DNA from: Desulfoprunum benzoelyticum
GTDB lineage: Bacteria; Desulfobacterota; Desulfobulbia; Desulfobulbales; Desulfocapsaceae
Direction of reading: 5' to 3'
DNA: 64,000 nucleotides
Assembly: GCF_014201505.1 (NCBI RefSeq)
Contig: NZ_JACHEO010000001.1
Location: 372,001 to 436,000, forward strand
Within the stretch, counting starts at the first letter, position 1. Each line of letters starts with the position of its first letter. Made by a program: the position numbers and the translations under genes. This document shows positions 24,268 through 33,545 of this stretch, one piece after another. The notes under the pieces are model-generated. The model had not been told where the DNA came from, made no database searches, and was given only the letters and a program-made list of their open reading frames with translations.

Positions 24268-25548
24268 ATGCTGGGCTGGTTCAAGAAAAAGTTCTCGAAG
24301 AAGGGTGAGACTCCCGCAGCGACACCGGATACACAGCTCCCTGCCGCAGCGCCGGAGGCAACATCCCCGGATCCTGCGGTGACGGTCGTTGAGGAGGCCG
24401 TCACGACGGTCGAAGCGGCGGTCGAAGCGACGGTCGAAGCAACGGTCGAAGCGGAGACGGCGGCCGCCACAGCGCCCGAGATCCCCGTCGCCACCGAACC
24501 GGTGGCAGAATCGCCAGCAGAACCGGTGCCGGAGGCGGCAACTGCGGTCGAACCCAGAGCCGACACCGAAGAAGAGGAGGAGCCGGAGGCGGAAGAGGCG
24601 GGAGCGGCCAGATCCCGGCCCTCGTTTCTGCGACGACTCGCCGAGAAGCTGTCGAAGACCCGCGAGGCCTTCACGTACCAGCTCGACCGCCTGTTCCTCG
24701 GCAGGAAGGAAATCGATGCCGAACTGTTCGACGATCTCGAGGAACTGCTGATCACCGCCGATCTCGGCGTCACCACCACCAGGGAACTGCTCGACCACGC
24801 CCGGCGCAAGGTCCACCGCAAGGAACTGTCGGATCCAGAATCGCTCAAACTCGCCCTCAAGGACAAGATCAAGTCCTTCATCATCGATTACCAGCGCGAC
24901 GCCGAGCTGGTGATGCCGGAAAGCGGCCCCTTCGTCATCATGGTGGTCGGCGTCAACGGCGTCGGCAAGACCACCACCATCGGCAAGATCGCCCACAAGT
25001 TCGTCAAGGCCGGCCGCTCGGTGATGCTCGTCGCCGGCGACACCTTCCGCGCCGCCGCCGTCTCCCAGCTGCAGATCTGGGGCGAACGCAACGGCGTCCA
25101 CGTCGTCGCCCGCGCCGATCGCGCCGACCCGTCGTCGGTGGTCTATGACGCCATGGATATCGCCAAAGCGAAGAACTACGACGTCGTCCTGGTCGACACC
25201 GCCGGCCGGCTTCACACCCAGACCAATTTGATGGAGGAACTGAAGAAGATCAAACGGGTCATGGGCAAGCGTCTCGAGGGGGCGCCGCACGAGGTCATGC
25301 TGGTGATCGACGCCACCACCGGTCAGAACGGCATCTCCCAGGCCAAACTGTTCCACGAGGCGGTCGGCATCACCGGCATCACCCTGACCAAGCTCGACGG
25401 GACCGCCAAGGGCGGCATCGTCGCCAATATATGCCGGGAAATGAAGACCCCGATCAGGTTCATCGGCGTCGGCGAGAAGATGGAAGACCTGCGCGATTTC
25501 GATCCCGACGAATTCATCGAGGCCCTTTTCGAGAGCCGGCTCCCCTGA
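24268..25548 (+). CDS. ftsY: signal recognition particle receptor FtsY
   Basis: 426 residues. The N-terminus MLGWFKKKF is an amphipathic membrane anchor. It is followed by an acidic Ala/Glu/Val/Thr-rich A-domain (about 12-115) containing near-repeats of VEATVEA, then the NG domain. SRP-GTPase motifs are VVGVNGVGKTTTIGK, GDTFRAAAVSQL, DTAGRLHTQ, TKLDGTAKGG and the closing GVGEKMEDLRDF. FtsY docks the SRP-ribosome complex at the membrane. The A-domain repeats are low-complexity and may vary between strains. It is the first gene of a plus-strand run with the DjlA-like and aminotransferase genes. Confidence 0.97.
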   Translation: MLGWFKKKFSKKGETPAATPDTQLPAAAPEATSPDPAVTVVEEAVTTVEAAVEATVEATVEAETAAATAPEIPVATEPVAESPAEPVPEAATAVEPRADTEEEEEPEAEEAGAARSRPSFLRRLAEKLSKTREAFTYQLDRLFLGRKEIDAELFDDLEELLITADLGVTTTRELLDHARRKVHRKELSDPESLKLALKDKIKSFIIDYQRDAELVMPESGPFVIMVVGVNGVGKTTTIGKIAHKFVKAGRSVMLVAGDTFRAAAVSQLQIWGERNGVHVVARADRADPSSVVYDAMDIAKAKNYDVVLVDTAGRLHTQTNLMEELKKIKRVMGKRLEGAPHEVMLVIDATTGQNGISQAKLFHEAVGITGITLTKLDGTAKGGIVANICREMKTPIRFIGVGEKMEDLRDFDPDEFIEALFESRLP

Positions 25549-25578
25549 GCGATACCGGACGGATAACGACAACTCCCC

Positions 25579-26409
25579 ATGAATTATCAACGACGCGAGC
25601 AACCCGGATGCGGCGGCTGTCTGCTGATCCTGATGCTCATCATCCTGGTCACCGGCGGGGCCCCGGCCCTGCTGAACTTCCTCGGCGCCCTGATCTTTTC
25701 CGGCTTTGCCGGGGTGCTGCTGTTCATCGCCCTGTTCTGGGGATTTTCCTACTGGGTGCAAAAGCGGGTCGCCACCTACGAACAGTCACAGACTGAAAGC
25801 CACAACCGCTTCGTCTCGCTGCTCGTCCAGATCCTGATCCGGATCGCCAGGATCGACGGCGAGATCACCCGTGACGAAGTCCAGACCATCCAGCGCTTCT
25901 TCCAGTATAACCTGCGCTACTCCCAGACCCAGATGATGTGGGTCAAGGAGTTGATCAAGGAGGCGACCTCCTCGCCCCAGAGCCTCGACAGCCTGTTGCA
26001 GGAGTTCAAGGCGACCTTCGCCTACGAACCGCGCCTGATCCTGCTCGAGCTGATCTACCAGATTCTCTCGACCAAGGGCGTGATCCCCCCACCGGAACTT
26101 GAAATTGCCCGTAATATCGGAATATTTCTTGAGATCTCGGAATATGAGCGGCGGACGATCGAGGCCAAGTACACCCGCCGCCGGGAAACGGGGACCGCAG
26201 CGCCCCGGGAGATGGCGGCGCACCACTACGCCGTCCTCGGCCTCGAGTCCGGCGCCGATATGGAGGCGATCAAGAAAGCCTACCGGACCCTCAGCATGCA
26301 GTACCACCCGGACAAGGTCAGTCACCTGGGCGAGGAATTCAGGGCCGTGGCCGAGGAAAAGATGAAGGAAATCAACCAGGCTTACGATTATTTCAAGAAA
26401 ACGATGTAA
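25579..26409 (+). CDS. DjlA-like membrane co-chaperone (TM + TerB-like + J domain)
   Basis: 276 residues. Two hydrophobic segments (about 14-35 and 38-57) anchor it. A TerB-like helical domain follows (about 70-190, with [12 protein letters not shown]). The C-terminal J domain (about 212-276) has [20 protein letters not shown] and the HPD motif in QYHPDKV. J proteins stimulate DnaK ATPase. The TM-TerB-J order matches DjlA, though here the linker is short and there is a cysteine pair near the N-terminus (GCGGC). It starts 30 nt after ftsY and probably shares its transcript. Confidence 0.85.
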   Translation: MNYQRREQPGCGGCLLILMLIILVTGGAPALLNFLGALIFSGFAGVLLFIALFWGFSYWVQKRVATYEQSQTESHNRFVSLLVQILIRIARIDGEITRDEVQTIQRFFQYNLRYSQTQMMWVKELIKEATSSPQSLDSLLQEFKATFAYEPRLILLELIYQILSTKGVIPPPELEIARNIGIFLEISEYERRTIEAKYTRRRETGTAAPREMAAHHYAVLGLESGADMEAIKKAYRTLSMQYHPDKVSHLGEEFRAVAEEKMKEINQAYDYFKKTM

Positions 26410-26478
26410 TGCCGCGCCGGCAGTCCCGCCAGGGCGGTCCGGCGGCAGGCATATCCCGCGAGGGAAAGGAGTGTGACA

Positions 26479-27672
26479 ATGGCTATTTCCGAAAAAATGC
26501 AGCTGTTCGGCCGCAAATCCTCATGGATCCGCAAGATGTTCGAGGAAGGGGCAAGGATGAAGGCCGAATTCGGGGCGGACAATGTCTGCGATTTCAGTCT
26601 CGGCAACCCGGATCTGCCGCCGCCGCCGCAATTCACCGAGGTCATCCGCCGGATCACCGCCGACGAACGCCCGGGCGTCCACGGCTACATGCCGAACGGC
26701 GGCTACCCCTGGGTGAAAGAGGCCCTGGCGGCAAAGATGTCGACCGAGCAGGGGGTGACCATCGCCGGGAGTGACATGCTGATGACCTGCGGCGCCGCCG
26801 GCGGTCTGAACGTCGTCTTCAAGGCCCTGCTCAACCCCGGTGAGGAGGTCATCCTGCTCGCCCCCTACTTCGTCGAGTACAATTTCTACCTCGACAACCA
26901 CGGCGGGGTCGGCCGGACCGTCAACACCGACGGCGAGTTCAACCTCGACCTGGGAGCGATCGAAGCGGCGATCTCGGCGAACACCAAGGCAATCGTCATC
27001 AACTCGCCCAACAACCCGACCGGCCAGATCTACGACGCCGAGTCGCTGGCCGCCCTCGGGAAGTTGCTGGAGACCGCCGGACGGCGCTTCGGCACGGTGA
27101 TCTACCTGATCGCCGACGAGCCCTATCGCAAGATCGTCTTCGACGGCGGCTCGGTGCCGGGGGTCATGGCCGCCTGCCGCAACAGCATCGTCGTCTCTTC
27201 CTATTCCAAGGACCTGTCGCTGCCCGGCGAGCGCATCGGCTATCTCGCCGTCCATCCGGAGATCGACGCCAAGGCCGAACTGATCGATGCGCTGACCCTG
27301 GCCAACCGCATCCTCGGCTTTGTCAACGCCCCGGCCCTGATGCAGCGCGTCGTCGCCGAGTTGCAGGGGGTCACCGTCGATACCGCAGTCTATGCCCGGC
27401 GCCGCGAGAGCTTCTGTTCGATCCTGCGTGAGGCCGGCTACACGTTCACCGCCCCCAAGGGCGCCTTCTACATCTTCCCGCAATCGCCGCTGGCCGACGA
27501 CGTGGCCTTCATCGCCCTGCTCCAGGAACAGCGGATCCTTGCCGTCCCCGGCGTCGGCTTCGGCGCCGCCGGCCATTTCCGCCTCGCCTTCTGCGTCGAG
27601 GACGAGGTCATCCGCCGCTCGGCCGAGGGTTTCCAGAAGGCGATGGCCAAGGCCAAGGAGGGGAACGTTTAA
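26479..27672 (+). CDS. class I/II PLP-dependent aminotransferase
   Basis: 397 residues. Fold type I aminotransferase with SLGNPDLPPP, NSPNNPTGQIY, ADEPYRKIVFD, and the PLP Lys in SSYSKDLSLPGERIGY. The late Arg in GHFRLAFC binds the substrate carboxylate. The amino donor and acceptor cannot be told from sequence: aspartate- or alanine-type transaminases are the nearest general class. I chose the ATG at 26479 with AAGGAG 7 nt upstream rather than an earlier GTG. The stop codon lies directly at the edge of the octamer array. Confidence 0.92.
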   Translation: MAISEKMQLFGRKSSWIRKMFEEGARMKAEFGADNVCDFSLGNPDLPPPPQFTEVIRRITADERPGVHGYMPNGGYPWVKEALAAKMSTEQGVTIAGSDMLMTCGAAGGLNVVFKALLNPGEEVILLAPYFVEYNFYLDNHGGVGRTVNTDGEFNLDLGAIEAAISANTKAIVINSPNNPTGQIYDAESLAALGKLLETAGRRFGTVIYLIADEPYRKIVFDGGSVPGVMAACRNSIVVSSYSKDLSLPGERIGYLAVHPEIDAKAELIDALTLANRILGFVNAPALMQRVVAELQGVTVDTAVYARRRESFCSILREAGYTFTAPKGAFYIFPQSPLADDVAFIALLQEQRILAVPGVGFGAAGHFRLAFCVEDEVIRRSAEGFQKAMAKAKEGNV

Positions 27673-27854
27673 GCGATCAAGCGTTCAAGCGTTCAAGCGT
27701 TCAAGCGTTCAAGCGTTCAAGCGTTCAAGCGTTCAAGCGTTCAAGCGTTCAAGCGTTCAAGCGTTTAAGCGTTTAAGCGTTTAAGCGTTTAAGCGTTTAA
27801 GCGTTTAAGCGTTTAAGCGTTTGATCGTTTAATCGCTTGATCGTTTGATCGCTT
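27671..27854. repeat. 23-unit octamer tandem array filling the gap between convergent genes
   Basis: The 8-bp unit begins with one AAGCGATC, then ten copies of AAGCGTTC (27679-27758), eight of AAGCGTTT (27759-27822) and four degenerate units (GATCGTTT, AATCGCTT, GATCGTTT, GATCGCTT). It starts inside the aminotransferase stop codon and ends 2 nt before the der stop. The first 13 bases (AAGCGATCAAGCG) and the last 13 (CGTTTGATCGCTT) are near-perfect inverted copies, 12 of 13. The ordered C-to-T switch suggests stepwise expansion. No spacers are present, so it is not CRISPR. Confidence 0.95.
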
Positions 27855-27856
27855 AA

Positions 27857-29212
27857 TCACTCCTTCTCCCGCTGTTCCGTCTTGTCGCGGAAGAAGATCC
27901 GGATCGGGACCTTGTCCAGCCCCAGGCCCTGGCGGAAGCGGTTGACCAGGTAGCGCTCGTAGGAAAAGTGGACGCCCTTCGAGCTGTTGGTCATGATGAC
28001 GAATTTCGGCGGACAGGTGCCGATCTGGGAGGTGTAGTAGAACTTCAGCCGCTTGTTCTTGTAGATCGGCGGGCTATGCTCCTCGACCGCCTCCCGGAGC
28101 AGGCGGTTGAGGGCGGCGGTGGTGAACTTGGCCTTGAACTGGCGGTAGACCGAACCGATCACCGGGAACAGCCGTTTGATGCCGTAACCGGTCAGGGCGG
28201 ACACGGTCAGCAGCGGCGCGAAACCGAGGAACGGCAGGGCCTGCCCGACCGCGGCCAGGACCTCCTCCTGCCGCTTCTTGTCGCCGGCGACCAGGTCCCA
28301 CTTGTTGACCAGGACGATCAGACCGCGACCCTGCTCGAGGGCATAGCCGATGATCCGGGTGTCCTGCTCGGTCATTCCCTCGCCGGCATCGATCAGCACG
28401 ACCGCCACATCACAGCGCTCGAGCGCCGCCAACGACTTCAAGATACTGAATTTTTCCAGTTTCTCCGTGGTCTTGCCCTTGCGACGGATACCGGCCGTGT
28501 CGATCAGCAGATAGCTGTAACGGCCCCGTACCAGCAGGGTGTCGACCGAATCCCGGGTGGTGCCGGAGATCTCCGAGACCACCATCCGCTCCTCGCCGAC
28601 AATCTGATTGATCATCGACGACTTGCCGACATTGGGACGGCCGAGGAAGGCGACCTTGACGGTGTCCTCCGGCAGATCGATGACAATCTCGTCGACGGTG
28701 CGTTCGGCCAGGACCGTGCCGAGAGCGTCCATCAGGGTGCGGAAACCGTAGATGTGCTCGGCCGACAGCGCCCACAGCCGCTCGATCCCCAGCTCGTAGA
28801 ACGGCGCCAGCAGCTCCTGCTCGTGCTCCGGCCCATCGATCTTGTTGACGACGTGAAAGATCGGCTTGTCGGTGCGGCGAAGGATATCGACCACCGCGTG
28901 ATCGGCCGGCGTCAGGCCGGTCCGGCCGTCCATCAGGAAGAGGATGATGTCGGCCTCGTCGATCGCCGCCAGGGCCTGCTCGCGGATATGGGAGACGAGG
29001 GCGTCATCGGGGTTGTCGTCGATGCCGCCGGTGTCGACCAGGATGAAGGGGTGGTCTTCCCACACCACCCGGTCGTAATGCCGGTCCCTGGTGACCCCGG
29101 GGGTGGGATCGACCAGGGCCTTGCGGGAGCGGGTGATGCGGTTGAAGAGCGTCGACTTGCCGACGTTCGGACGACCGACCAGGGCGACGATGGGACATGA
29201 AGAAGTGGGCAT
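27857..29212 (-). CDS. der: ribosome biogenesis GTPase Der (EngA)
   Basis: 451 residues, with tandem GTPase domains and a C-terminal KH-like domain. The first G domain has ALVGRPNVGKSTLF and DTGGID. The second has FLGRPNVGKSSMI, DTAGIRRKG and NKWD. The KH domain covers about 355-440 and contains KFYYTSQIGTCPPKFVIMTN. Der is needed for 50S subunit maturation. It is the last gene of the namZ-lpx-amgK unit on the minus strand, and its stop abuts the octamer array. Confidence 0.97.
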   Translation of the reverse strand: MPTSSCPIVALVGRPNVGKSTLFNRITRSRKALVDPTPGVTRDRHYDRVVWEDHPFILVDTGGIDDNPDDALVSHIREQALAAIDEADIILFLMDGRTGLTPADHAVVDILRRTDKPIFHVVNKIDGPEHEQELLAPFYELGIERLWALSAEHIYGFRTLMDALGTVLAERTVDEIVIDLPEDTVKVAFLGRPNVGKSSMINQIVGEERMVVSEISGTTRDSVDTLLVRGRYSYLLIDTAGIRRKGKTTEKLEKFSILKSLAALERCDVAVVLIDAGEGMTEQDTRIIGYALEQGRGLIVLVNKWDLVAGDKKRQEEVLAAVGQALPFLGFAPLLTVSALTGYGIKRLFPVIGSVYRQFKAKFTTAALNRLLREAVEEHSPPIYKNKRLKFYYTSQIGTCPPKFVIMTNSSKGVHFSYERYLVNRFRQGLGLDKVPIRIFFRDKTEQREKE

Positions 29213-29319
29213 GATTCTTTCCTTTGGTGGAGATACAGGCTGTATGTACCCGATCAGGACCGAATGTGCACGGTATTCGACGGCCGGGCGGAGAAGCGAC
29301 GAGGCCCCGGACGCCCTCC

Positions 29320-30375
29320 CTACCCCAGCCGCTCGACCGCCCTCTCCGCCATCGCCCGCAGAATCGGTTGCCCGGCAAAGATCGGCTCCTGCAGGCGCAG
29401 TTGGAGTTTCCCGATTGCAGGCCGGATATAGTCGGCGAAAAAGAGCTTGCCGCGGACGTGTGCGAGAAAGGCGAAGGCGCCGATGATCTGGAGGTTGCGC
29501 TGCAGCGCCAGAAGGGAGTAGTGGCGGCGGAATTGCCGGCGATCGATGGTGATCCTTTCGCCCAGCCGCTCCAGATACCAGTCGAACAGCTGGTCGCTGA
29601 ACGCCGGCGGCAGATCGGCATAGGGATCGATCAGCAGCGACGCCAGGTCGTAGCCGAGCGGGCCGAAGCGGCCGCCCTGGTAATCGATGATCCGGATGGC
29701 CCCATCCTTGACCATGATATTGCGGCTCTGGAAATCGCGGTGGAGAAAGAACCCGGCGGGGGCCTCGGCCGCCATGTCGGCAATGGCGGCAAATTCATCA
29801 TCGATGCCGGCAGGAACGGGAAGAGCGAGCAGGTCCTGCCAGAAGGCGCGGAGAAAGTAGCCGGATTCCCGCTCCAGCATCAGCTGCCGGTCGTAGCGGG
29901 GGGTGTCCCAGCACCACCGGCCATCCAGGCCGGGAGCGCCGTCGATCTGCATCGCCACGAGGCGGTCGATGACCTGGCGGTACAACTCCAGCAGGCGGTT
30001 GCGGGCCGCGAAATCGTCGAAATCGGTGGCCTGAACCAGATCGTGGAGCCGGGTATCGCCGAGATCCTCGAACAGGACCAGGCCGCGGCGCTCGTCCCAG
30101 CCGTACAGCTCCGGCACCGGTATCCCCTGGCGCTGGAGATGGCGGCCGATCCGCCAGGCGGCGACGGCCTCGGCCAGCATCCGGCCCTCGGCGACCTCGG
30201 GGAAGATCGCTAGAGCCAGCGCCCGGCCGTGCCGGCTGATCCGGACGAAGCGCCGGGTCGAACCGTCGGCGGCAAGCATGGCGACCGCCAGACCCGATTC
30301 CTCGCCGCGGCCGATCAGGCCGACATCCCGCAGCAGCGGCAGCAGTTCTTCAAGCAGATGGGTTTCGCTGGTCAT
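29320..30375 (-). CDS. amgK: AmgK-like amino-sugar kinase (APH-fold phosphotransferase)
   Basis: 351 residues. Aminoglycoside-phosphotransferase fold: N-lobe DGSTRRFVRI, hinge LVLFEDLGDTRL, catalytic loop FLHRDFQSRNIMV and metal-binding IIDYQGGRFGPLGYDLASLL. This matches the AmgK family (anomeric MurNAc/GlcNAc kinase) more than drug-resistance kinases. The strongest support is its neighbour, a MurU-like nucleotidyltransferase: AmgK makes MurNAc-1-P and MurU converts it to UDP-MurNAc. The name is inferred from fold plus context. Cytoplasmic. It lies between murU and der. Confidence 0.75.
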   Translation of the reverse strand: MTSETHLLEELLPLLRDVGLIGRGEESGLAVAMLAADGSTRRFVRISRHGRALALAIFPEVAEGRMLAEAVAAWRIGRHLQRQGIPVPELYGWDERRGLVLFEDLGDTRLHDLVQATDFDDFAARNRLLELYRQVIDRLVAMQIDGAPGLDGRWCWDTPRYDRQLMLERESGYFLRAFWQDLLALPVPAGIDDEFAAIADMAAEAPAGFFLHRDFQSRNIMVKDGAIRIIDYQGGRFGPLGYDLASLLIDPYADLPPAFSDQLFDWYLERLGERITIDRRQFRRHYSLLALQRNLQIIGAFAFLAHVRGKLFFADYIRPAIGKLQLRLQEPIFAGQPILRAMAERAVERLG

Positions 30376-30409
30376 CTCCCGTCACCTCCATCATCGCCTC
30401 CCTGCCGCC

Positions 30410-31291
30410 TCACGCCGACAGCAGCACGTCCGCCAGCCGGCAGCCGCTGGCGATCCGCACCCCATCCCAGGCGACGACCCGGGCCAGATGCACCCCGGCG
30501 CCGATGTCGACATCACCGAGACAGCACCAGTCCTCCCACTCCGGCCTGGCCTCCATCCTCGTCCCCGGCCCGCACAGAAACGCAGCGCCCTCCTCCCCTC
30601 CGATCTCCGACCAGCGGGGGATGGCGCCGGTCAGCAGGCCGCCGTGGAGGGCGAGATAATCGGCCGGCGTCCCCATGTCGGTCCAGTATCCATGCATCCT
30701 GACGGCGGCAATCTCCTCCCCCAATGCCAGCAGCTGCCGATAACGGTGAAGGATGCAGGAATAGCGGCCGGGGGCGATGTCCTCGAGGACCTCGGGATCG
30801 ATGACGTGGAGACCGGTGAAGGCCAGGCAGCCCTCGCCGCTCGTGCCGATGGCGGTGATCCCCCGACCCGCCTCGACCCGGACATTGTTGAAACGGGGAT
30901 AATCATGGACCGCCAGCGACACCCGCCGGCCCTCCTGCCGATGTCCGGCATAGAGCCGCGCGAAGTCGAAGTCGTGGTAGATGTCGCCGTTGGTTATCAG
31001 CAGCGGCGCATCGTGGAGATGGGGCAAGGCGCCGCGCAGCCCGCCGCCGGTGCCGAGGATGGTGTCCTCGAGCAGCACCGTGACCCCGGCCATGCCCTGA
31101 AGCAGGTCGACGATCTGCTCCCCGAGATGATGGCAGTTGACGATGATACGACTGAAACCGGCATTCTGCAAGCGTTCGACCGTCAGCAGCAGCAGCGGCC
31201 GGTTGAGGATCGGAAACAGCGGTTTCGGCCGCAGCAGGGTGTGGGGAAGGAGACGGGTGCCGAAACCGGCGGCCAGGATCATCGCCTGCAT
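30410..31291 (-). CDS. murU: MurU-like sugar-1-phosphate nucleotidyltransferase
   Basis: 293 residues. NTP-transferase fold with MILAAGFGTRLLPHTLLRPKPLFPI, the family's signature dinucleotide-binding start. GTGGGLRGAL, NGDIYHDFD (catalytic Asp) and GYWTDMGTPADYL follow. There is a C-terminal tail of about 60 residues with short repeat-like strands. MurU uridylylates MurNAc-1-P. A mannose-1-phosphate guanylyltransferase or a glucose-1-phosphate enzyme is possible on sequence alone, and I favour MurU because of the adjacent amgK-like gene. The start (ATG 31291) lies 4 nt after the lpxI stop. Confidence 0.72.
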   Translation of the reverse strand: MQAMILAAGFGTRLLPHTLLRPKPLFPILNRPLLLLTVERLQNAGFSRIIVNCHHLGEQIVDLLQGMAGVTVLLEDTILGTGGGLRGALPHLHDAPLLITNGDIYHDFDFARLYAGHRQEGRRVSLAVHDYPRFNNVRVEAGRGITAIGTSGEGCLAFTGLHVIDPEVLEDIAPGRYSCILHRYRQLLALGEEIAAVRMHGYWTDMGTPADYLALHGGLLTGAIPRWSEIGGEEGAAFLCGPGTRMEARPEWEDWCCLGDVDIGAGVHLARVVAWDGVRIASGCRLADVLLSA

Positions 31292-31295
31292 CGGT

Positions 31296-32138
31296 TCAGA
31301 AGTCCAGCGTGCCGTCTTCCCGCTCGGTGACGCCGACGACGACGATGCCGGCGGCATCGGCCTCACGGATCATCGCCTCGGGATCGAAGAGCAGAGACTG
31401 GCCGGCCTCGACCGCCAGCACCGCCGCGCCGACGCTGCGCAGGGTCGTGATCGTGGCCAGGCCCGTGGCGGGCAGGTCGAAGCGAAAATCCTGGCCCGGC
31501 TTGCGCACCTTGACCACGACCGCCTTCTCCTTGGCCAGCAGCCCGCCGCGGCGGATCGTCGCGTCGGTCCCGTCGATCGCCTCGACCGCCAGCACCGTCC
31601 GGTTGCGGACGACGACGCACTGGCCGATGTCGAGGGCGCCGATGGCACGGGCGTTGCGCCAGCCGAATTCGATATCCTGGCGCTGTTCTTTGGTCGGTTT
31701 GCGCCGGGAGAGGAGCCCCGCCGGGAACAGCAGGTGGCGGAGATAAAGCGTCGATTCCCGCACGGAGATCCCCTCCTGCTCCAGGGCCCCGGCGACGGCC
31801 CGGAGGATGGCGTCGTCCTGCTTGCGGTCGATCTTGTTCCACAACGTCAGGCCCTTGAGATCGGGGAGGACATCGCGAAAGATCTGGGTCTTGGTGATCG
31901 AGCCGAGAAACACCGCCTCGGACACCCGGTTGGCCTTGAAAAACGAGATGACCTTGCCGAGCTGGCCGAGCTTGACCCAGCACACCGCATCGGCGGCGGC
32001 GGCGACCTCCGGAGCCGTCTCACCCTTGTGGGCGATCACCACGACCGTCCGCCCGGCCCGCCGCGCCGCCTCAAGAAAGAGCAGCGGAAACTGGCCGCCG
32101 CCGGCGATGATGCCGATATTCCCCGGGTCGTTCCCCAT
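31296..32138 (-). CDS. lpxI: UDP-2,3-diacylglucosamine pyrophosphatase LpxI
   Basis: 280 residues. LpxI family (formerly DUF1009): N-terminal GIIAGGGQFPLLFLEAAR, central WNKIDRKQDDAILRAVA, and DGTDATIRRGG / VVVKVRKPGQDFRFDLPATG, with the conserved catalytic Asp region. It hydrolyses UDP-2,3-diacyl-GlcN to lipid X in lipid A synthesis, replacing LpxH. It directly follows lpxA on the minus strand (6 nt), which is the usual lpxA-lpxI order. I chose the ATG at 32138, as a GTG just before it is less likely. Confidence 0.92.
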   Translation of the reverse strand: MGNDPGNIGIIAGGGQFPLLFLEAARRAGRTVVVIAHKGETAPEVAAAADAVCWVKLGQLGKVISFFKANRVSEAVFLGSITKTQIFRDVLPDLKGLTLWNKIDRKQDDAILRAVAGALEQEGISVRESTLYLRHLLFPAGLLSRRKPTKEQRQDIEFGWRNARAIGALDIGQCVVVRNRTVLAVEAIDGTDATIRRGGLLAKEKAVVVKVRKPGQDFRFDLPATGLATITTLRSVGAAVLAVEAGQSLLFDPEAMIREADAAGIVVVGVTEREDGTLDF

Positions 32139-32144
32139 CACTCG

Positions 32145-32942
32145 TCAGTCTTCCACCGTCCGCTTGACGACGCCGCGTTTCGATTGCTCGAAGAACCTGA
32201 TCAGATACTGGACCTCCGGACAGTTGGGGAATTCGCTCCGCGCCTGTTCGAGGGCGTCCTTCATCAGCAGTTCCGGGGTGCGGAAGATGATGCGGAAGGC
32301 GTTGTCGAGATTGTTGATGGTCTCGCGGGCGAAACCGTTGCGCTTGAGACCGATCTTGTTGACCCCCGAGATCCGGGTACGGTTGCGGGTGCCGGCCAGG
32401 ATCACATAGGGCGGGACGTCGAGGCTGATCCCCGAGACGCCGCCGATGTAGCTGAATTTGCCGATGCGGCAGAACTGGTGGACGGCGACCAGGCCGCCGA
32501 TCGAGGCCCGGTCGCCGACCTCGACATGACCGGCCAGGGTCGCGACATTGGCCATGATGACATGGTTGCCGATCCGGCAGTCGTGGGCGACATGGGTGTA
32601 GGCCATCAGCAGGTTATGGTCGCCGATGATCGTCTTGCCCTCGTCATGGGTCGTCCCCCGGTGGATGGAGGCGTACTCGCGAATCTGGTTGTCGTCGCCG
32701 ATAATCAGTTCGGTCGGCTCCCCCTTGTAGCTGAGGTCCTGGGGGGCGCCGCCGACCGTGGCGAACGAGCTGATCAGGTTGCGTCTGCCGATGGTCGTCG
32801 GCCCGTTGACGACGGCATGGGCCTCGACCCGGCTGTCGGCGTCGATGCGGACCCCGGCCTCGATGACCGCATAGGGGCCGACGGTGACGGAGGAGTCAAG
32901 TTCGGCCTTTTTATCAATGACTGCTGTGGGGTGGATTGGCAT
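32145..32942 (-). CDS. lpxA: UDP-GlcNAc acyltransferase LpxA
   Basis: 265 residues. Left-handed beta-helix of hexapeptide repeats (V/I-G-x-x-x-x pattern) from about residue 5 to 190 and a helical C-terminal domain. Motifs are HPTAVIDKKAELD, YKGEPTELIIGDDNQIREYASIHRGT, the catalytic His region TLAGHVEVGD, and GGLVAVHQFCRIG. It transfers a 3-hydroxyacyl chain from ACP to UDP-GlcNAc, the first step of lipid A synthesis. It is separated from fabZ by about 138 bp, the largest internal gap of this unit. Confidence 0.97.
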   Translation of the reverse strand: MPIHPTAVIDKKAELDSSVTVGPYAVIEAGVRIDADSRVEAHAVVNGPTTIGRRNLISSFATVGGAPQDLSYKGEPTELIIGDDNQIREYASIHRGTTHDEGKTIIGDHNLLMAYTHVAHDCRIGNHVIMANVATLAGHVEVGDRASIGGLVAVHQFCRIGKFSYIGGVSGISLDVPPYVILAGTRNRTRISGVNKIGLKRNGFARETINNLDNAFRIIFRTPELLMKDALEQARSEFPNCPEVQYLIRFFEQSKRGVVKRTVED

Positions 32943-33080
32943 ATGATCTCTACTCTTCTTCAGGGGATCGAGGGGGGGGTACGGCCAGGGGACAAGGAGG
33001 TCTTCCTTACCGTCTTCTCACCATCGGTGCAAGGTGTTTTTGTTCGGGGTGCGGCTCCCGATCGCCGTTATCGGCCGGTA

Positions 33081-33533
33081 TCAGGAAAACGAGGCCATCA
33101 GTTCGGCCTCGGCCACCAACTGGTCGTCGACATACGTCTGGCCGTGCATGATCATGATCGACCGCTTGTGTTTCACCAGTTCCAGTTTCATCACCAGCTG
33201 ATCGCCCGGGGTCACCAGGCGGCGAAAGCGGGCCTTGTCGATGCCGGCAAAATAAATCAGCTTCGTGCCGATCGATTCGGGAAAGGCGTAGTAGGCGAGG
33301 ACCCCGCCGGTCTGGGCCATCCCCTCGAGGATCAGCACCCCGGGGTAGACCGGCCGGCCGGGGAAATGCCCTTGGAAGAACGGTTCGTTGATCGTCACGT
33401 TCTTGATCCCGACAATCTCCTTGCCGGGGTCGATCGACACGATCCGGTCGACCAGCAGGAAGGGGTAGCGATGCGGGAGAAACCTCATGATCTCGACAAC
33501 ATCAATATTCTGTGGCACAATCGTTTCCGTCAT
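33081..33533 (-). CDS. fabZ: 3-hydroxyacyl-ACP dehydratase FabZ
   Basis: 150 residues, hot-dog fold. [17 protein letters not shown] carries the catalytic His, [20 protein letters not shown] the conserved Glu helix. FabZ dehydrates 3-hydroxyacyl-ACP in fatty acid elongation and competes with LpxA and LpxD for the same substrate, which explains its place inside lipid A operons. The ATG at 33533 has AAGGAG 7 nt upstream, 12 nt after the lpxD stop. Confidence 0.97.
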   Translation of the reverse strand: MTETIVPQNIDVVEIMRFLPHRYPFLLVDRIVSIDPGKEIVGIKNVTINEPFFQGHFPGRPVYPGVLILEGMAQTGGVLAYYAFPESIGTKLIYFAGIDKARFRRLVTPGDQLVMKLELVKHKRSIMIMHGQTYVDDQLVAEAELMASFS

Positions 33534-33545
33534 CTCCCATCTCCT

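Noticed and set aside
27671-27854. CRISPR array
   Set aside because: The units are contiguous 8-mers without spacers, and no cas genes are present.
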